DNA of 35,096 nucleotides from NCBI RefSeq assembly GCF_014118685.1, contig NZ_JACFAK010000018.1:1-35096 (forward strand), written 5' to 3'. Position 1 is the first letter of the stretch. Every line of letters begins with the position of its first letter. Below, piece by piece: positions 24,321-32,620 of this stretch. The position numbers were made by a program, and so were the translations under genes. The notes below the pieces were generated by a model, which made no database searches, was not told the origin of the DNA, and saw nothing but the letters and a program-made list of their open reading frames with translations. The DNA comes from Flaviflexus huanghaiensis. GTDB taxonomy: Bacteria > Actinomycetota > Actinomycetes > Actinomycetales > Actinomycetaceae.

Positions 24321-25153
24321 GGATTGATGACCTCCATCGACGCCTTGTAGGCGATCTTCTCGAACATCTCGGGCGAGGTGGTGTGCTCCCCCAGACGGTT
24401 TAGCTTGCCGGAGCCATGGTAGTCGCTCGCACCGGTTCGTATGAGCTGCCGCTCTGTGACAATGTCCGCCAGTACTCGACGGTCCTCTGGCGGGTTATCG
24501 CGATGGTCGACTTCGAGGCCATCGATGCCCAGGTCAAGGCCGTAGATGATCGATTCCCAGGAGTGGGCACCGCCACGTGCGACGGCTCGCGGATGTGCCC
24601 AGATTGCGACGCCACCCGCGTCGTGGACAAGGTTAACCGCCTCGCGCAGGTCCGGCGCACGATATGGCCGGTAGTACGGTGACCGCGCCGAAAGCAACGT
24701 CGCGAATGCTTCATCACGGCTCGCGACAACGCCGCGCGCCTGCAGGGCGTCGGCGACGTGAGGTCGTCCGAGCGTCGCGTCTTGCCCCGCGACATCGAGA
24801 ACCTCACCCCACGTGAGTAGACCATCGGCATCCATCGCCTCGACCATGCGGTAGAGCCGGTCGGCGCGTTCCGCACGCAGGCGCACACAGTGCTCGCCAA
24901 TACCCTCCGCGGGATCAAAAAGGTAACCGAGAAGGTGGACGGAGCGGTGCTCGTGCCTGGCGCTCATCTCAATCCCCCGAACGAGCGACACGCCGGTTTC
25001 GGGAACGGCGGCGATTGCCTCGTCATATCCTGCGACGGTGTCGTGGTCGGTGAGTCCAAGGACGTCAATGCCGACGCTGGCCGCCTCGGCCATGAGCTCT
25101 CCCGGACTCTGAGTGCCGTCCGAATGGAGGGAGTGGGTGTGCAAATCAATCAC
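24317..25153 (-). CDS. PHP-domain phosphoesterase (nucleoside 3',5'-bisphosphatase-like)
   Basis: A 278-residue PHP-fold hydrolase. Metal-binding motifs are HTHSLHSDG (5-13), LTDHDTVAGY, GIEMSA, IWAHPRA and TGASDYHGSG. This is the pattern of the YciV/TrpH (RnaAM) group, which dephosphorylates 3',5'-nucleoside bisphosphates and trims RNA 5' ends, using two or three metal ions. Length is normal. The GTG at 25153 follows a -10 like TAACCT by 6 nt, so the transcript is probably leaderless. It forms an overlapping pair with marC-like downstream. Confidence 0.88.
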   Translation of the reverse strand: MIDLHTHSLHSDGTQSPGELMAEAASVGIDVLGLTDHDTVAGYDEAIAAVPETGVSLVRGIEMSARHEHRSVHLLGYLFDPAEGIGEHCVRLRAERADRLYRMVEAMDADGLLTWGEVLDVAGQDATLGRPHVADALQARGVVASRDEAFATLLSARSPYYRPYRAPDLREAVNLVHDAGGVAIWAHPRAVARGGAHSWESIIYGLDLGIDGLEVDHRDNPPEDRRVLADIVTERQLIRTGASDYHGSGKLNRLGEHTTSPEMFEKIAYKASMEVINP

Positions 25154-25159
25154 TGATCA

Positions 25160-25165
25160 AGGTTA
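25160..25165 (-). promoter_or_regulatory. -10 element of the PHP gene (leaderless)
   Basis: On the minus strand TAACCT lies 6 nt before the GTG at 25153. No good -35 is visible. Confidence 0.4.
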
Positions 25166-25240
25166 TGGGTTTTTCTCAACGTCTGCCCGCAAACCTCGTG
25201 TGAATCGAAAGGGAGGCGCTCGAGTGACAGAATGGTCGGC

Positions 25241-26728
25241 ATGAGCACTGAGACAGAAGATCGTGAATCCAACCGCTCCCAGCGTCCCGACAGTCGGGCA
25301 TTCCGGGAGTTCATCGGAGAAGACTGGGGGCAGCGCCCTCATGGGCCCGAACGCTCCGCTGCTGCGGACTATACGGCGTTGCGGAGGAGCGCCCTGAGCC
25401 GACAGTTCGAGGGTCAGCGGCTCGTTATCCCAGCTGGCGAACTACGCGTCCGCTCAAATGACACGGACTACCGCTTCCGCGCACATTCTGCCTTCGCTCA
25501 TCTCACGGGCCTCGGCGGGGAACTGGAGCCGAACGCCGTGCTTGTCATGCACCCGATGGCGGATGGCGGACATGAAGCGATTCTCTACTTCCACCCGCGC
25601 AGCCCCCGTTCATCCGAAGAATTCTGGGCCGACTCCCGGTACGGCGAGTTCTGGGTTGGAGCACGCCCCTCGCTCGCTGAGATGACGGCGATGACGGGAA
25701 TCCGGACCGAGCACATCGACAGCCTCCCGGACGCTCTCGAGAAGGACCTCGGCGAGGTGCAGATCGCTGCCATCACCTCCGCTGACTCGAAGATTGACGC
25801 TCAGATCGAAGAGCTTCGCCAGCGAGAGGCACTCACCGAGGGACATGCACTCGACGCGAAACTGCGGGAGGCAACGAGCGAGTTGCGGCTCCGCAAGGAC
25901 GACTGGGAGATCGCCGAGATACAAAAGGCTGTTGACGTCACCGCCCAAGGCTTCGAGGACATGATTGCCGCCTTGCCCCGCGCGGTTGACCACTGGCGCG
26001 GCGAGCGGGTCCTCGAGGGAGCCTTTGCAGCCAGGGCCCGCGAAGAGGGAAATGGGCTCGGCTACGACACGATCGCCGCCGCCGGCAACCACGCCAACAC
26101 TTTGCACTGGATCGTCAACAACGGTCAGGTCAAGGGGGGTGAACTCGTCCTCATCGACGCGGGCGCGGAGGTTGACTCTCTCTACACAGCCGACATCACC
26201 CGCACCCTCCCGGTCAGCGGCACATTCACCCCAGAGCAGGCGGCGGTATACAACGCGGTTCTCGAGGCCTGCGAGGCCTCGCTCGCCAAGGCAAACGAGC
26301 CCGGTGTGCGCTTCCGTGAGATCCATGAGGCCGCTATGGTCGTCATCGCCCGCCACCTCGAAGAGTGGGGCTGCCTGCCCGGAACCGCGGAGGAATCGCT
26401 TGCCCCGGAGGGGCAATTCCATCGCCGGTGGATGCCTCACGGCACCTCCCACCACCTCGGTCTCGACGTCCACGACTGCGCCCAGGCACGCAGGGAAATG
26501 TACCTCGACGCGCACCTTGAACCCGGGATGGTTTTCACCATCGAACCGGGGCTGTACTTCCGTGAGGACGACGAAAAGATCCCGCAGTGGCTACGCGGCA
26601 TCGGAGTTCGCATTGAAGATGACATCCTCGTCACCGACAAGGGCGCCCGCCGCCTGTCCGAATCGATTCCTCGCACGGTCGAGGACGTCGAGGCGTGGAT
26701 GAGACGCGTGTGGGAGCGAAGGGACTGA
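25241..26728 (+). CDS. Xaa-Pro aminopeptidase (M24B)
   Basis: This enzyme removes an N-terminal residue ahead of proline. The 495-residue protein has an N-terminal creatinase-like domain (about 1-200, with ELRVRSNDTDYRFRAHSAFAHLTG) and a pita-bread catalytic domain. The dimetal ligands are visible: LIDAGAE, ADITRTLP, SHHLGLDVHD, FTIEPGLYF and VRIEDDILVT. It belongs to the PepP type, cytoplasmic. Two in-frame ATGs lie 9 bp apart. The second (25241, MSTETEDRES) is preferred because CAGAAT (25228-25233) stands 7 nt before it, whereas the first lies inside that hexamer. The downstream MgtE_N/CBS gene starts 2 bp after its stop. Confidence 0.92.
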   Translation: MSTETEDRESNRSQRPDSRAFREFIGEDWGQRPHGPERSAAADYTALRRSALSRQFEGQRLVIPAGELRVRSNDTDYRFRAHSAFAHLTGLGGELEPNAVLVMHPMADGGHEAILYFHPRSPRSSEEFWADSRYGEFWVGARPSLAEMTAMTGIRTEHIDSLPDALEKDLGEVQIAAITSADSKIDAQIEELRQREALTEGHALDAKLREATSELRLRKDDWEIAEIQKAVDVTAQGFEDMIAALPRAVDHWRGERVLEGAFAARAREEGNGLGYDTIAAAGNHANTLHWIVNNGQVKGGELVLIDAGAEVDSLYTADITRTLPVSGTFTPEQAAVYNAVLEACEASLAKANEPGVRFREIHEAAMVVIARHLEEWGCLPGTAEESLAPEGQFHRRWMPHGTSHHLGLDVHDCAQARREMYLDAHLEPGMVFTIEPGLYFREDDEKIPQWLRGIGVRIEDDILVTDKGARRLSESIPRTVEDVEAWMRRVWERRD

Positions 26729-26730
26729 CC

Positions 26731-27987
26731 ATGCGGACCCGAGTCTTCGTCGGTCGGCTGGCCGGCACCGGTGTCTTCGACCCGATCGGCGACCGCGTCG
26801 GCAAGGTCCACGATGTTGTCGTCCTTTTCCGTCTCGTCGGGGCGCCGCTTGGCGTCGGCCTCGTCATCGAGGTCCCTGGCAAGAAGCGTGTCTTTCTGCC
26901 GCTCTCGCGGGTCACAGCGATCGCGAACGGTCAAGTCATCACGACCGGGCTCGTCAACATTCGTCGTTTCTCCCAGCGGTCGACAGAGACTCTCGTCATC
27001 AACGAGATCCTTGATCGGCGAGTGGCGTTCAAGGACGGTAGCGGCGGTGCGACCGTTATTGATGTCGCGATCGAAGAGTATCGGCGCGCTGACTGGCGGG
27101 TCTCGCACGTCTATGTCCGCACCGATCGGGACGGACCGCACGGCGGGGAATCTCTCATCGTCCCGGTCGGCGAGCTGACCGGCCTTGCGACCGGCAAAGA
27201 GGGTCAGGCTGCGACCGCCCTCCTCGCGAGGATTGCTCACCTCAAACCTGCCGACGTGGCTGACGTGTTACGTGAGTTGCCCGGTGACCGAAGGCTCGCC
27301 GTGGCGACAGCACTTAACGACGAACGGCTTGCGGACGTCCTGTCCGAACTCGGGGACGATGAACGCGTCGCCATCATGTCCGATCTCGACCTCGACCGGG
27401 CCGCCGACGTTCTTGACGTCATGCAGCCAGACGATGCAGCGGACCTCGTTGCGGAACTCCCGTCGAGTCAGGCCGCTCTCCTTCTGGAACGCATGGACCC
27501 CGAAGAGGCAGAGGACGTCCGTCGCTTGCTGGCCTATGACGAGCGGACCGCAGGCGGTCTCATGACAACGGAGCCCATTATCCTCGGCCCCGATGCCACG
27601 GTCGCCCACGCGCTTGCGTCGGCCCGCAGATCGTCGGTGACTCCCGCCCTGGCTGCCACCATTTTTGTCACTCGACCCCCGCTCGAAAGTCCGACGGGGC
27701 GCTACCTCGGCATCGTCCACCTCCAGCGGGCGCTCCGCGAACCGCCGTCAACTCTCCTCGGCCAGATTATTGACACCGACATCGAACCACTTGACCCGGA
27801 GGATGGGATGGCGTCGGTCGCAAAGCGGATGGCGACATACAATCTCACCGCGCTTCCTGTTGTCGATGAGTCCAGGCTTCTCTTGGGCGCCGTATCGATT
27901 GATGATGTCCTCGACCATCTGCTCCCCGATGATTGGCGCACGACGCAGGACGACGAGGCAGATATGAGAGTGGAACGAAATGGCTGA
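26731..27987 (+). CDS. PRC-barrel/MgtE_N/CBS-domain soluble protein
   Basis: The 418 residues contain two PRC-barrel-like segments (about 1-75 and 80-150, RTRVFVGRLAGTGVFDPIGD and DGSGGATVIDVAIEEY), then an MgtE N-terminal helical domain (about 155-260: LKPADVADVLRELP, VLDVMQPDDAADLVAELP) and a CBS pair (about 270-405). The channel-forming membrane part of MgtE is absent, so this is a cytoplasmic Mg2+-sensing or regulatory module rather than a transporter. The mycobacterial Rv1232c protein has the same layout. The ATG at 26731 starts 2 bp after the aminopeptidase stop, and the 3' end overlaps the DUF1003 gene by 8 bp. Confidence 0.88.
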   Translation: MRTRVFVGRLAGTGVFDPIGDRVGKVHDVVVLFRLVGAPLGVGLVIEVPGKKRVFLPLSRVTAIANGQVITTGLVNIRRFSQRSTETLVINEILDRRVAFKDGSGGATVIDVAIEEYRRADWRVSHVYVRTDRDGPHGGESLIVPVGELTGLATGKEGQAATALLARIAHLKPADVADVLRELPGDRRLAVATALNDERLADVLSELGDDERVAIMSDLDLDRAADVLDVMQPDDAADLVAELPSSQAALLLERMDPEEAEDVRRLLAYDERTAGGLMTTEPIILGPDATVAHALASARRSSVTPALAATIFVTRPPLESPTGRYLGIVHLQRALREPPSTLLGQIIDTDIEPLDPEDGMASVAKRMATYNLTALPVVDESRLLLGAVSIDDVLDHLLPDDWRTTQDDEADMRVERNG

Positions 27988-28537
27988 TCGTTTCAGTGAG
28001 CCGCTTGAAGGCCGTCAGCGCCGCCTTCGCCGAATCCGTACGCGGCGGGACTCCGATTGGCTCGGACAGATCGCCGAGACGATTGCGAGGTTCACCGGCA
28101 CCCCTCGTTTTGTCATCTATCTGACGGTCTTCGTTGTGGCGTGGCTCGTGTGGAACTCCTTCGCGCCCGAGCACCTGCGCTTCGACAGTGCCGCGTTAGG
28201 CTTCACAGCCCTCACACTCATGCTGTCGCTCCAGGCGTCCTACGCCGCCCCCCTTATCCTCCTCGCCCAAAACCGGCAGGACGACAGGGATAGGGTCGCG
28301 AACGAGCAGGACCGGCGGCGGGCTGAGCGCAACCTGGCAGACACGGAGTATTTGACACGGGAAATCGTCGGCATGAGGATGACGCTCGGCGATATGGCGA
28401 CTCGTGACTTTGTCCGCTCTGAGCTGCGGGACATGATCGATGAGCTCGATCGTGAGCGCACGGACCGTCTCAGGGAGCGCGAGGAGCGTATCGCCCAGCT
28501 TCAGGCCGAAATCGAAGATCTCAGGAATTCTCAATAA
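27980..28537 (+). CDS. DUF1003 membrane protein
   Basis: A 185-residue protein. The basic N-terminus is followed by two hydrophobic helices (FVIYLTVFVVAWLVWNSF and AALGFTALTLMLSLQASYAAPLILLA) with the DUF1003 signature QASYAAPLILLAQNRQ, then a conserved NRQDDRDR stretch and a charged C-terminal coiled coil (about 95-183: DELDRERTDRLREREERIAQLQ). The family's function is unknown. The 8-bp overlap with the PRC/MgtE_N/CBS gene, a pairing also found in mycobacteria, suggests the two proteins work together at the membrane, perhaps in Mg2+ homeostasis, but this is inference. Confidence 0.88.
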   Translation: MADRFSEPLEGRQRRLRRIRTRRDSDWLGQIAETIARFTGTPRFVIYLTVFVVAWLVWNSFAPEHLRFDSAALGFTALTLMLSLQASYAAPLILLAQNRQDDRDRVANEQDRRRAERNLADTEYLTREIVGMRMTLGDMATRDFVRSELRDMIDELDRERTDRLREREERIAQLQAEIEDLRNSQ

Positions 28538-28606
28538 CCCGCGCCGGCGTCGTGCTGACGCAGGAGTGCGACTGGCTAGGCCACCGTCGAACGGGACGTG
28601 TGACGG

Positions 28607-30526
28607 TCATGGGCTCAGTGCCTGCTTCACCGTCTCCGCGTACATTTGTGCGCCTTCACGTCCCGGGTGGACGGCATCACCGGCGAGCAGGTCGATGCGG
28701 GCGGCGATGGCAGCATTCCAGTCGGCAACCCGGACACGGTCGGGGTGACGGAGCGCGGCAGATCTAATCGCCTCGTTAGATCTGGGGACCCAGGTGACGC
28801 GAGCGGGGCCGAAGGCCGTGACGAAGACGACCGTTCGATCGGGACCCGTAGCTTCGAGGATCTGGTCGATGTCACTGTCTGTGACGCTACCGTTTGTCGC
28901 GAGCGAGATGACGACGAAGGTTCCAAGGGTTCCCTGCGCGGCGTGCTGGGAGATGAGGGTGGCGGCCGGCTTAATACTGCGTGATTCCGCCGCATCAACG
29001 ATGATGCCCGGCATCGCCTCCTCCATCGCATATTTCGACGCGAGCGTGACGGAGTCCCCAATGACGGTGACCTCATCCCAGCTTTGCGGGACCGGTCGGG
29101 GCTCTGGTTCCGGCTCAGGGGACGCGGAGGGGGACGGCTCCACGGGTTCCGGGGTCGGCTGTGGGGGCTCGGTCGGAGTGAGCGTGTCAGCTGGGTCGCG
29201 CTCGGCACCCTTTCCGGGGTCCGTGCCATCGACGTCCATGGCCTCGATTCCGCCGTTCTTGCCATCCTCGACGGCCTGCTGACCGGATGAAATGGCGGGG
29301 GCGATGATGACACCACCGAGGGCGAGTGCAACGGCGATGCCGGGAAGGGCGACCGTGATGCTAGCGCGTGCCGGATTTGCTGAGGCGATTCTGTCGCGTT
29401 GGTAGGCGAGCCACGTCCTCACGCCCATACGCCGGATCGGGTTCTCAACGTAGCGGTAGGACAGGTCCGCGAGGAGAACCGACGTCGCGAGGACAATGGC
29501 GGCGACAATGAGTGGCTCCATGAGGGGGAAGCGGTAGTAGAGAAGAACGTAGAGCGGCCAGTGCCACATGTAGATGCCGTAGGAGCGAACGCCGAACCAC
29601 GTGAGCGGACGGCTGTCGAGGATCCGTCGCAGGGCCGCGGCGGGCGCAGACTGCACATCGGGGAGCATGGAGCGGATGAGGAGCAGGGCGAGAAGGCTGG
29701 CCGCGACCATGCCCCACGGGTACATCCACGAGGAGTTCGGTACGCGTAGTCCCGCAACAATGATGGTCACGAGGCTCAGCCAGCCGGTCAGCCCCCAGAG
29801 TTTCGACCTACGGCTCTCAGTCGGCTCACCGCGGTCGACGACGGTCCCCTCCATCGCAAACGCGAGGCCGGCGCCAAACATGAGACCCCACAGGTGTGTA
29901 TCCGTGCCCATGTACGCCCGCGTGACATCGACGTTGACGAGGACAACGTGGAGTGCCGTCGAGCCCGCGGCGAGAGCGAGCACTGCGGTAAGCCGCCAGC
30001 GGCGAGGTGCTTTGATGAGCACAAGGACGGCGATCGGCCAGAACAGGTAGAACTGCTGTTCAAGCGCGAGGGACCACATGTTTGTCAGCAGCAGAGGACT
30101 CGTCTGATTGAAGTACGAGGAACTGTTCGCGATCTCGACCCAGTTGTACGTCGCGGTCAGCGAACCGACGATCTGCCGTCCGAGGGCGACGATTGCATCG
30201 CCGCCGACAAGAACGGCGAGGGCAGCGGAGCCGATCGTCGCAAGCAAGGTAGCGGGGAAAAGCCTGCGGAACCTTCGCGCCCAAAAATCTGCCAGCCCGG
30301 TGCGACGGACGAGGAGAAGACTGGTGATAAGGAAGCCTGAGAGCACGAAGAAGACGTCGACGCCAACGTATCCGATGCCGGCCCAGCCGGGAATGAGGTG
30401 GTAGACGAGGACGAGCCCTGCGGCGATCGCACGGAGACCATCGAGGCCCTCGATGCGGCGGATCCGAGCATGCGAACCATCCGCCTTAACCGTTGCTTGT
30501 GCCACGGGCCCCCTCTCGTCCGACAA
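28607..30526 (-). CDS. OatA-like acyltransferase with C-terminal SGNH domain
   Basis: A 639-residue two-domain protein. Residues about 25-395 are an acyltransferase-3 domain with roughly ten membrane helices, carrying GLDGLRAIAAGLVLVYHL (R32 and H43, expected to be essential). A Pro/Glu/Ser-rich linker (about 430-475) leads to an extracellular SGNH esterase-like domain with GDSV (S492) and the D617/H620 pair in DAVHPG. The layout is that of OatA, which O-acetylates peptidoglycan MurNAc, though other wall polysaccharides are possible. The start is a TTG at 30526, with CATTAT 6 nt upstream. GTG 30505 with a purine-rich tract is the alternative. It stands between genes facing the other way. Confidence 0.88.
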   Translation of the reverse strand: MSDERGPVAQATVKADGSHARIRRIEGLDGLRAIAAGLVLVYHLIPGWAGIGYVGVDVFFVLSGFLITSLLLVRRTGLADFWARRFRRLFPATLLATIGSAALAVLVGGDAIVALGRQIVGSLTATYNWVEIANSSSYFNQTSPLLLTNMWSLALEQQFYLFWPIAVLVLIKAPRRWRLTAVLALAAGSTALHVVLVNVDVTRAYMGTDTHLWGLMFGAGLAFAMEGTVVDRGEPTESRRSKLWGLTGWLSLVTIIVAGLRVPNSSWMYPWGMVAASLLALLLIRSMLPDVQSAPAAALRRILDSRPLTWFGVRSYGIYMWHWPLYVLLYYRFPLMEPLIVAAIVLATSVLLADLSYRYVENPIRRMGVRTWLAYQRDRIASANPARASITVALPGIAVALALGGVIIAPAISSGQQAVEDGKNGGIEAMDVDGTDPGKGAERDPADTLTPTEPPQPTPEPVEPSPSASPEPEPEPRPVPQSWDEVTVIGDSVTLASKYAMEEAMPGIIVDAAESRSIKPAATLISQHAAQGTLGTFVVISLATNGSVTDSDIDQILEATGPDRTVVFVTAFGPARVTWVPRSNEAIRSAALRHPDRVRVADWNAAIAARIDLLAGDAVHPGREGAQMYAETVKQALSP

Positions 30527-30600
30527 GCCAGCATAATGTCAGGGCGCGAGGGCGAGGAAGGCTGTACGCATGTGATACCGCCTACTGTGAACCGCGAGCC

Positions 30601-30630
30601 TAGAATACATAATGCTTCATCATTAGAATA
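30601..30630 (+). promoter_or_regulatory. Promoter region of mrp with a TAGAATA direct repeat
   Basis: TAGAATA occurs at 30601-30607 and again at 30624-30630, 23 bp apart. The second copy ends 6-7 nt before the ATG at 30637 and is a good -10 for a leaderless transcript. The first copy would occupy the -35 region, so the pair may be a two-site operator or a second promoter. Confidence 0.45.
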
Positions 30631-30636
30631 ACGAGT

Positions 30637-31764
30637 ATGACGACACCCAGTGAGGATGCAGTACGGGAAGCCCTTGGCACCGTTCTCGATCCTGAAATTC
30701 GACGCCCCATCACCGACCTCGACATGGTCCGCAGTGTAGACATCAATGACGGCAACGTCATCGTCGGCATTGATCTGACGACGCAGGGTTGTCCGTTGCG
30801 AGGCACGATCTCCTCCGACATCGAGAACGCAGTCGGTGAGGTTGAGGGGACGACCTCGGTCACAGTCGACTTTGGCGTCATGACCGACGAACAGCGAAAG
30901 AACCTGCAGACGAAGCTACGTGGAGGCGTCCCGGAGGCCGTCATCCCGTTCACCCAGCCGGGATCTCTGACCCGCATCTACGCCATCACCTCCGGCAAGG
31001 GCGGAGTCGGGAAATCGTCGATGACCGCTAACCTTGCGGTCGCGATGGCGAAGTCGGGACTGCGGGTTGGCATCGTCGACGCCGATATCTACGGCCACTC
31101 CATTCCTGACATGCTCGGCGTCACCATGCCGCCGACCCGTGTCGAAGACATGATCATGCCTCCTGTCTCACAGGGCGTGAAGGTCATCTCCATCGGCATG
31201 TTCACGCAGGGCAACACGCCCGTCGTATGGCGTGGTCCGATGATGCACAGGGCGCTCCAGCAGTTCCTCGCCGACGTGTTCTGGGGAGACCTTGATGTCC
31301 TCCTCCTCGATCTTCCCCCCGGCACCGGCGACGTCGCCATCTCGGTTGCGCAGCTTCTGCCCAACTCCGAGATCGTCGTTATCACAACGCCTCAGCAGGC
31401 CGCCGCTCAGGTCGCCGAACGTGCGGGCGCGATGGCGGCTCAGACGAACCAGAAGGTCATTGGCGTCATCGAGAACATGTCGTTCCTCGAACTTCCAGAC
31501 GGCACGAAGATGGACCTCTTCGGCACGGGCGGCGGCGAACAGGTCGCGTCCGAGCTCACACGGATCCTCGGCTACGACATTCCCGTGCTCGCTGAAATCC
31601 CGATCGAGCAGGAGCTTCGCGAGCAGGGCGACGCCGGCACTCCCCTGGCTGGCACGGACTCGGAATCTCCGGCCGCCACAACCATTCGCGGGATCGCGGA
31701 CACGCTATCCCACCGGGCCCGAGGCCTTGTCGGCCGCCCGCTTGGGCTCAGCCCCATCGACTGA
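30637..31764 (+). CDS. Mrp/ApbC-type iron-sulfur cluster carrier ATPase
   Basis: This scaffold protein takes part in [Fe-S] cluster assembly or delivery in the cytoplasm. The 375 residues start with a DUF59/MIP18 domain (about 1-95, with C52 in TTQGCPLR) followed by a ParA/MinD-like P-loop ATPase. The deviant Walker A is SGKGGVGKSS (119-128), Walker B is in LLLDLPPGTGD, and the family motif is GVIENMS. The C-terminal CxxC found in many ApbC proteins is missing at the usual place after ENMS (FLELPDG), as in other actinobacterial homologues I recall, so cluster binding may use other ligands. A 16-bp hairpin follows. Confidence 0.92.
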   Translation: MTTPSEDAVREALGTVLDPEIRRPITDLDMVRSVDINDGNVIVGIDLTTQGCPLRGTISSDIENAVGEVEGTTSVTVDFGVMTDEQRKNLQTKLRGGVPEAVIPFTQPGSLTRIYAITSGKGGVGKSSMTANLAVAMAKSGLRVGIVDADIYGHSIPDMLGVTMPPTRVEDMIMPPVSQGVKVISIGMFTQGNTPVVWRGPMMHRALQQFLADVFWGDLDVLLLDLPPGTGDVAISVAQLLPNSEIVVITTPQQAAAQVAERAGAMAAQTNQKVIGVIENMSFLELPDGTKMDLFGTGGGEQVASELTRILGYDIPVLAEIPIEQELREQGDAGTPLAGTDSESPAATTIRGIADTLSHRARGLVGRPLGLSPID

Positions 31765-31774
31765 TCTCACGTGC

Positions 31775-31808
31775 AACATGCTCCCAGCCGTTCGGCTGGG
31801 AGCATGTT
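31775..31808 (+). terminator. Intrinsic terminator after mrp
   Basis: A near-perfect 15-16 bp stem: arms 31775-31790 and 31793-31808, joined by a tight TT/GTTC loop. It is 10 bp after the mrp stop and is followed by TTCTGTTTC. It may also serve the convergent tatB gene. The rest of the gap to 31913 holds no gene. Confidence 0.75.
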
Positions 31809-31913
31809 CTGTTTCGCGGAACCATTCTGCGCGTCCCATTCGACAAGGCGCTCAGCTGTTGGACCGTCGGTCATCGTCATTCGGTAGCGCCCGGATCATT
31901 CCAGGACGACGTC

Positions 31914-32432
31914 TCAGGTCGCCTCGTCGTCGAACGGGACTGACTCGCGGGCGGGCTCGTCGACGGCCTGGGTCGAGGCGACGTCGCTCGGCTCCCCCAC
32001 CTGATCGTTCGGTGTTGCGCTCTGCGCTGCGGGTTCCGCACCCCGAGGGCTGGACTCGTTCGCGGGCGTTGTATTGCCCTGAGACGGCTGGCCTGAGGCC
32101 TGTTGCGCCGCCGCTGGAACTGCTGCTGCCGGTGCGGTCCTCGGTGTAGACACGGGCCGAGATGTGCGGCTCGGTACCCTCGCGGGCGGCTCGTCCTTGA
32201 GTGCGTCACGCACGATTCGCCGCGGGTCGTACTGGCGCGGATCGAGGTTCTTGAGCTCTTCGAAGTCCGGGCCGAGCTCTTCCTCCACGCGGGCCTTCGC
32301 ACCGGTTGCGATGGCTTTGACTTCGCGGATGAGGCGGCCGAGTTGGGCTGCGAGCTCGGGAAGCTTTTCGGGACCAACGATGACGACGAGGATGAGCGCA
32401 ATGACGATGAACTCAGTCGTGTTGATTCCCAT
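31914..32432 (-). CDS. tatB: Sec-independent protein translocase TatB
   Basis: TatB recognises twin-arginine signal peptides with TatC. The 172 residues start MGINTTEFIVIALILVVIVG, a single membrane helix, followed by the conserved GPEKLPELAAQLGRLIREVK amphipathic helix. The short N-terminus and the long Ala/Pro/Ser/Gln-rich tail are typical of actinobacterial TatB. A TatA/E assignment is less likely because of the length. ATG 32432 fits the family start and lies 7 nt downstream of a -10 TAGGAT with a 17-bp-spaced -35 (CTGACC). The other ATG (32441) is inside that -10. Confidence 0.85.
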   Translation of the reverse strand: MGINTTEFIVIALILVVIVGPEKLPELAAQLGRLIREVKAIATGAKARVEEELGPDFEELKNLDPRQYDPRRIVRDALKDEPPARVPSRTSRPVSTPRTAPAAAVPAAAQQASGQPSQGNTTPANESSPRGAEPAAQSATPNDQVGEPSDVASTQAVDEPARESVPFDDEAT

Positions 32433-32439
32433 GGCGCCC

Positions 32440-32468
32440 ATCCTAGCGCGGTCCGATCAGCGGGTCAG
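32440..32468 (-). promoter_or_regulatory. Promoter of tatB (leaderless)
   Basis: On the minus strand CTGACC (32463-32468) and TAGGAT (32440-32445) are separated by exactly 17 bp. The -10 ends 7 nt before ATG 32432. Confidence 0.55.
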
Positions 32469-32620
32469 GTACGGAAGGACTACGCTCATAGCGTCGTACA
32501 CCACATTGAGACGGCTTGAGCCAGAGAAAAGTGGCCCCGCAGGGGTGGCGTTGAGCAATGGCGGCGGACGAGGCGACTTTGCACGTAACATGAGCCTAGC
32601 AACCGTAGGAGGAAACGCTG

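Noticed and set aside
26731-27987. Magnesium transporter MgtE
   Set aside because: The domain order PRC-MgtE_N-CBS is not followed by any membrane helices, so it cannot be the channel.
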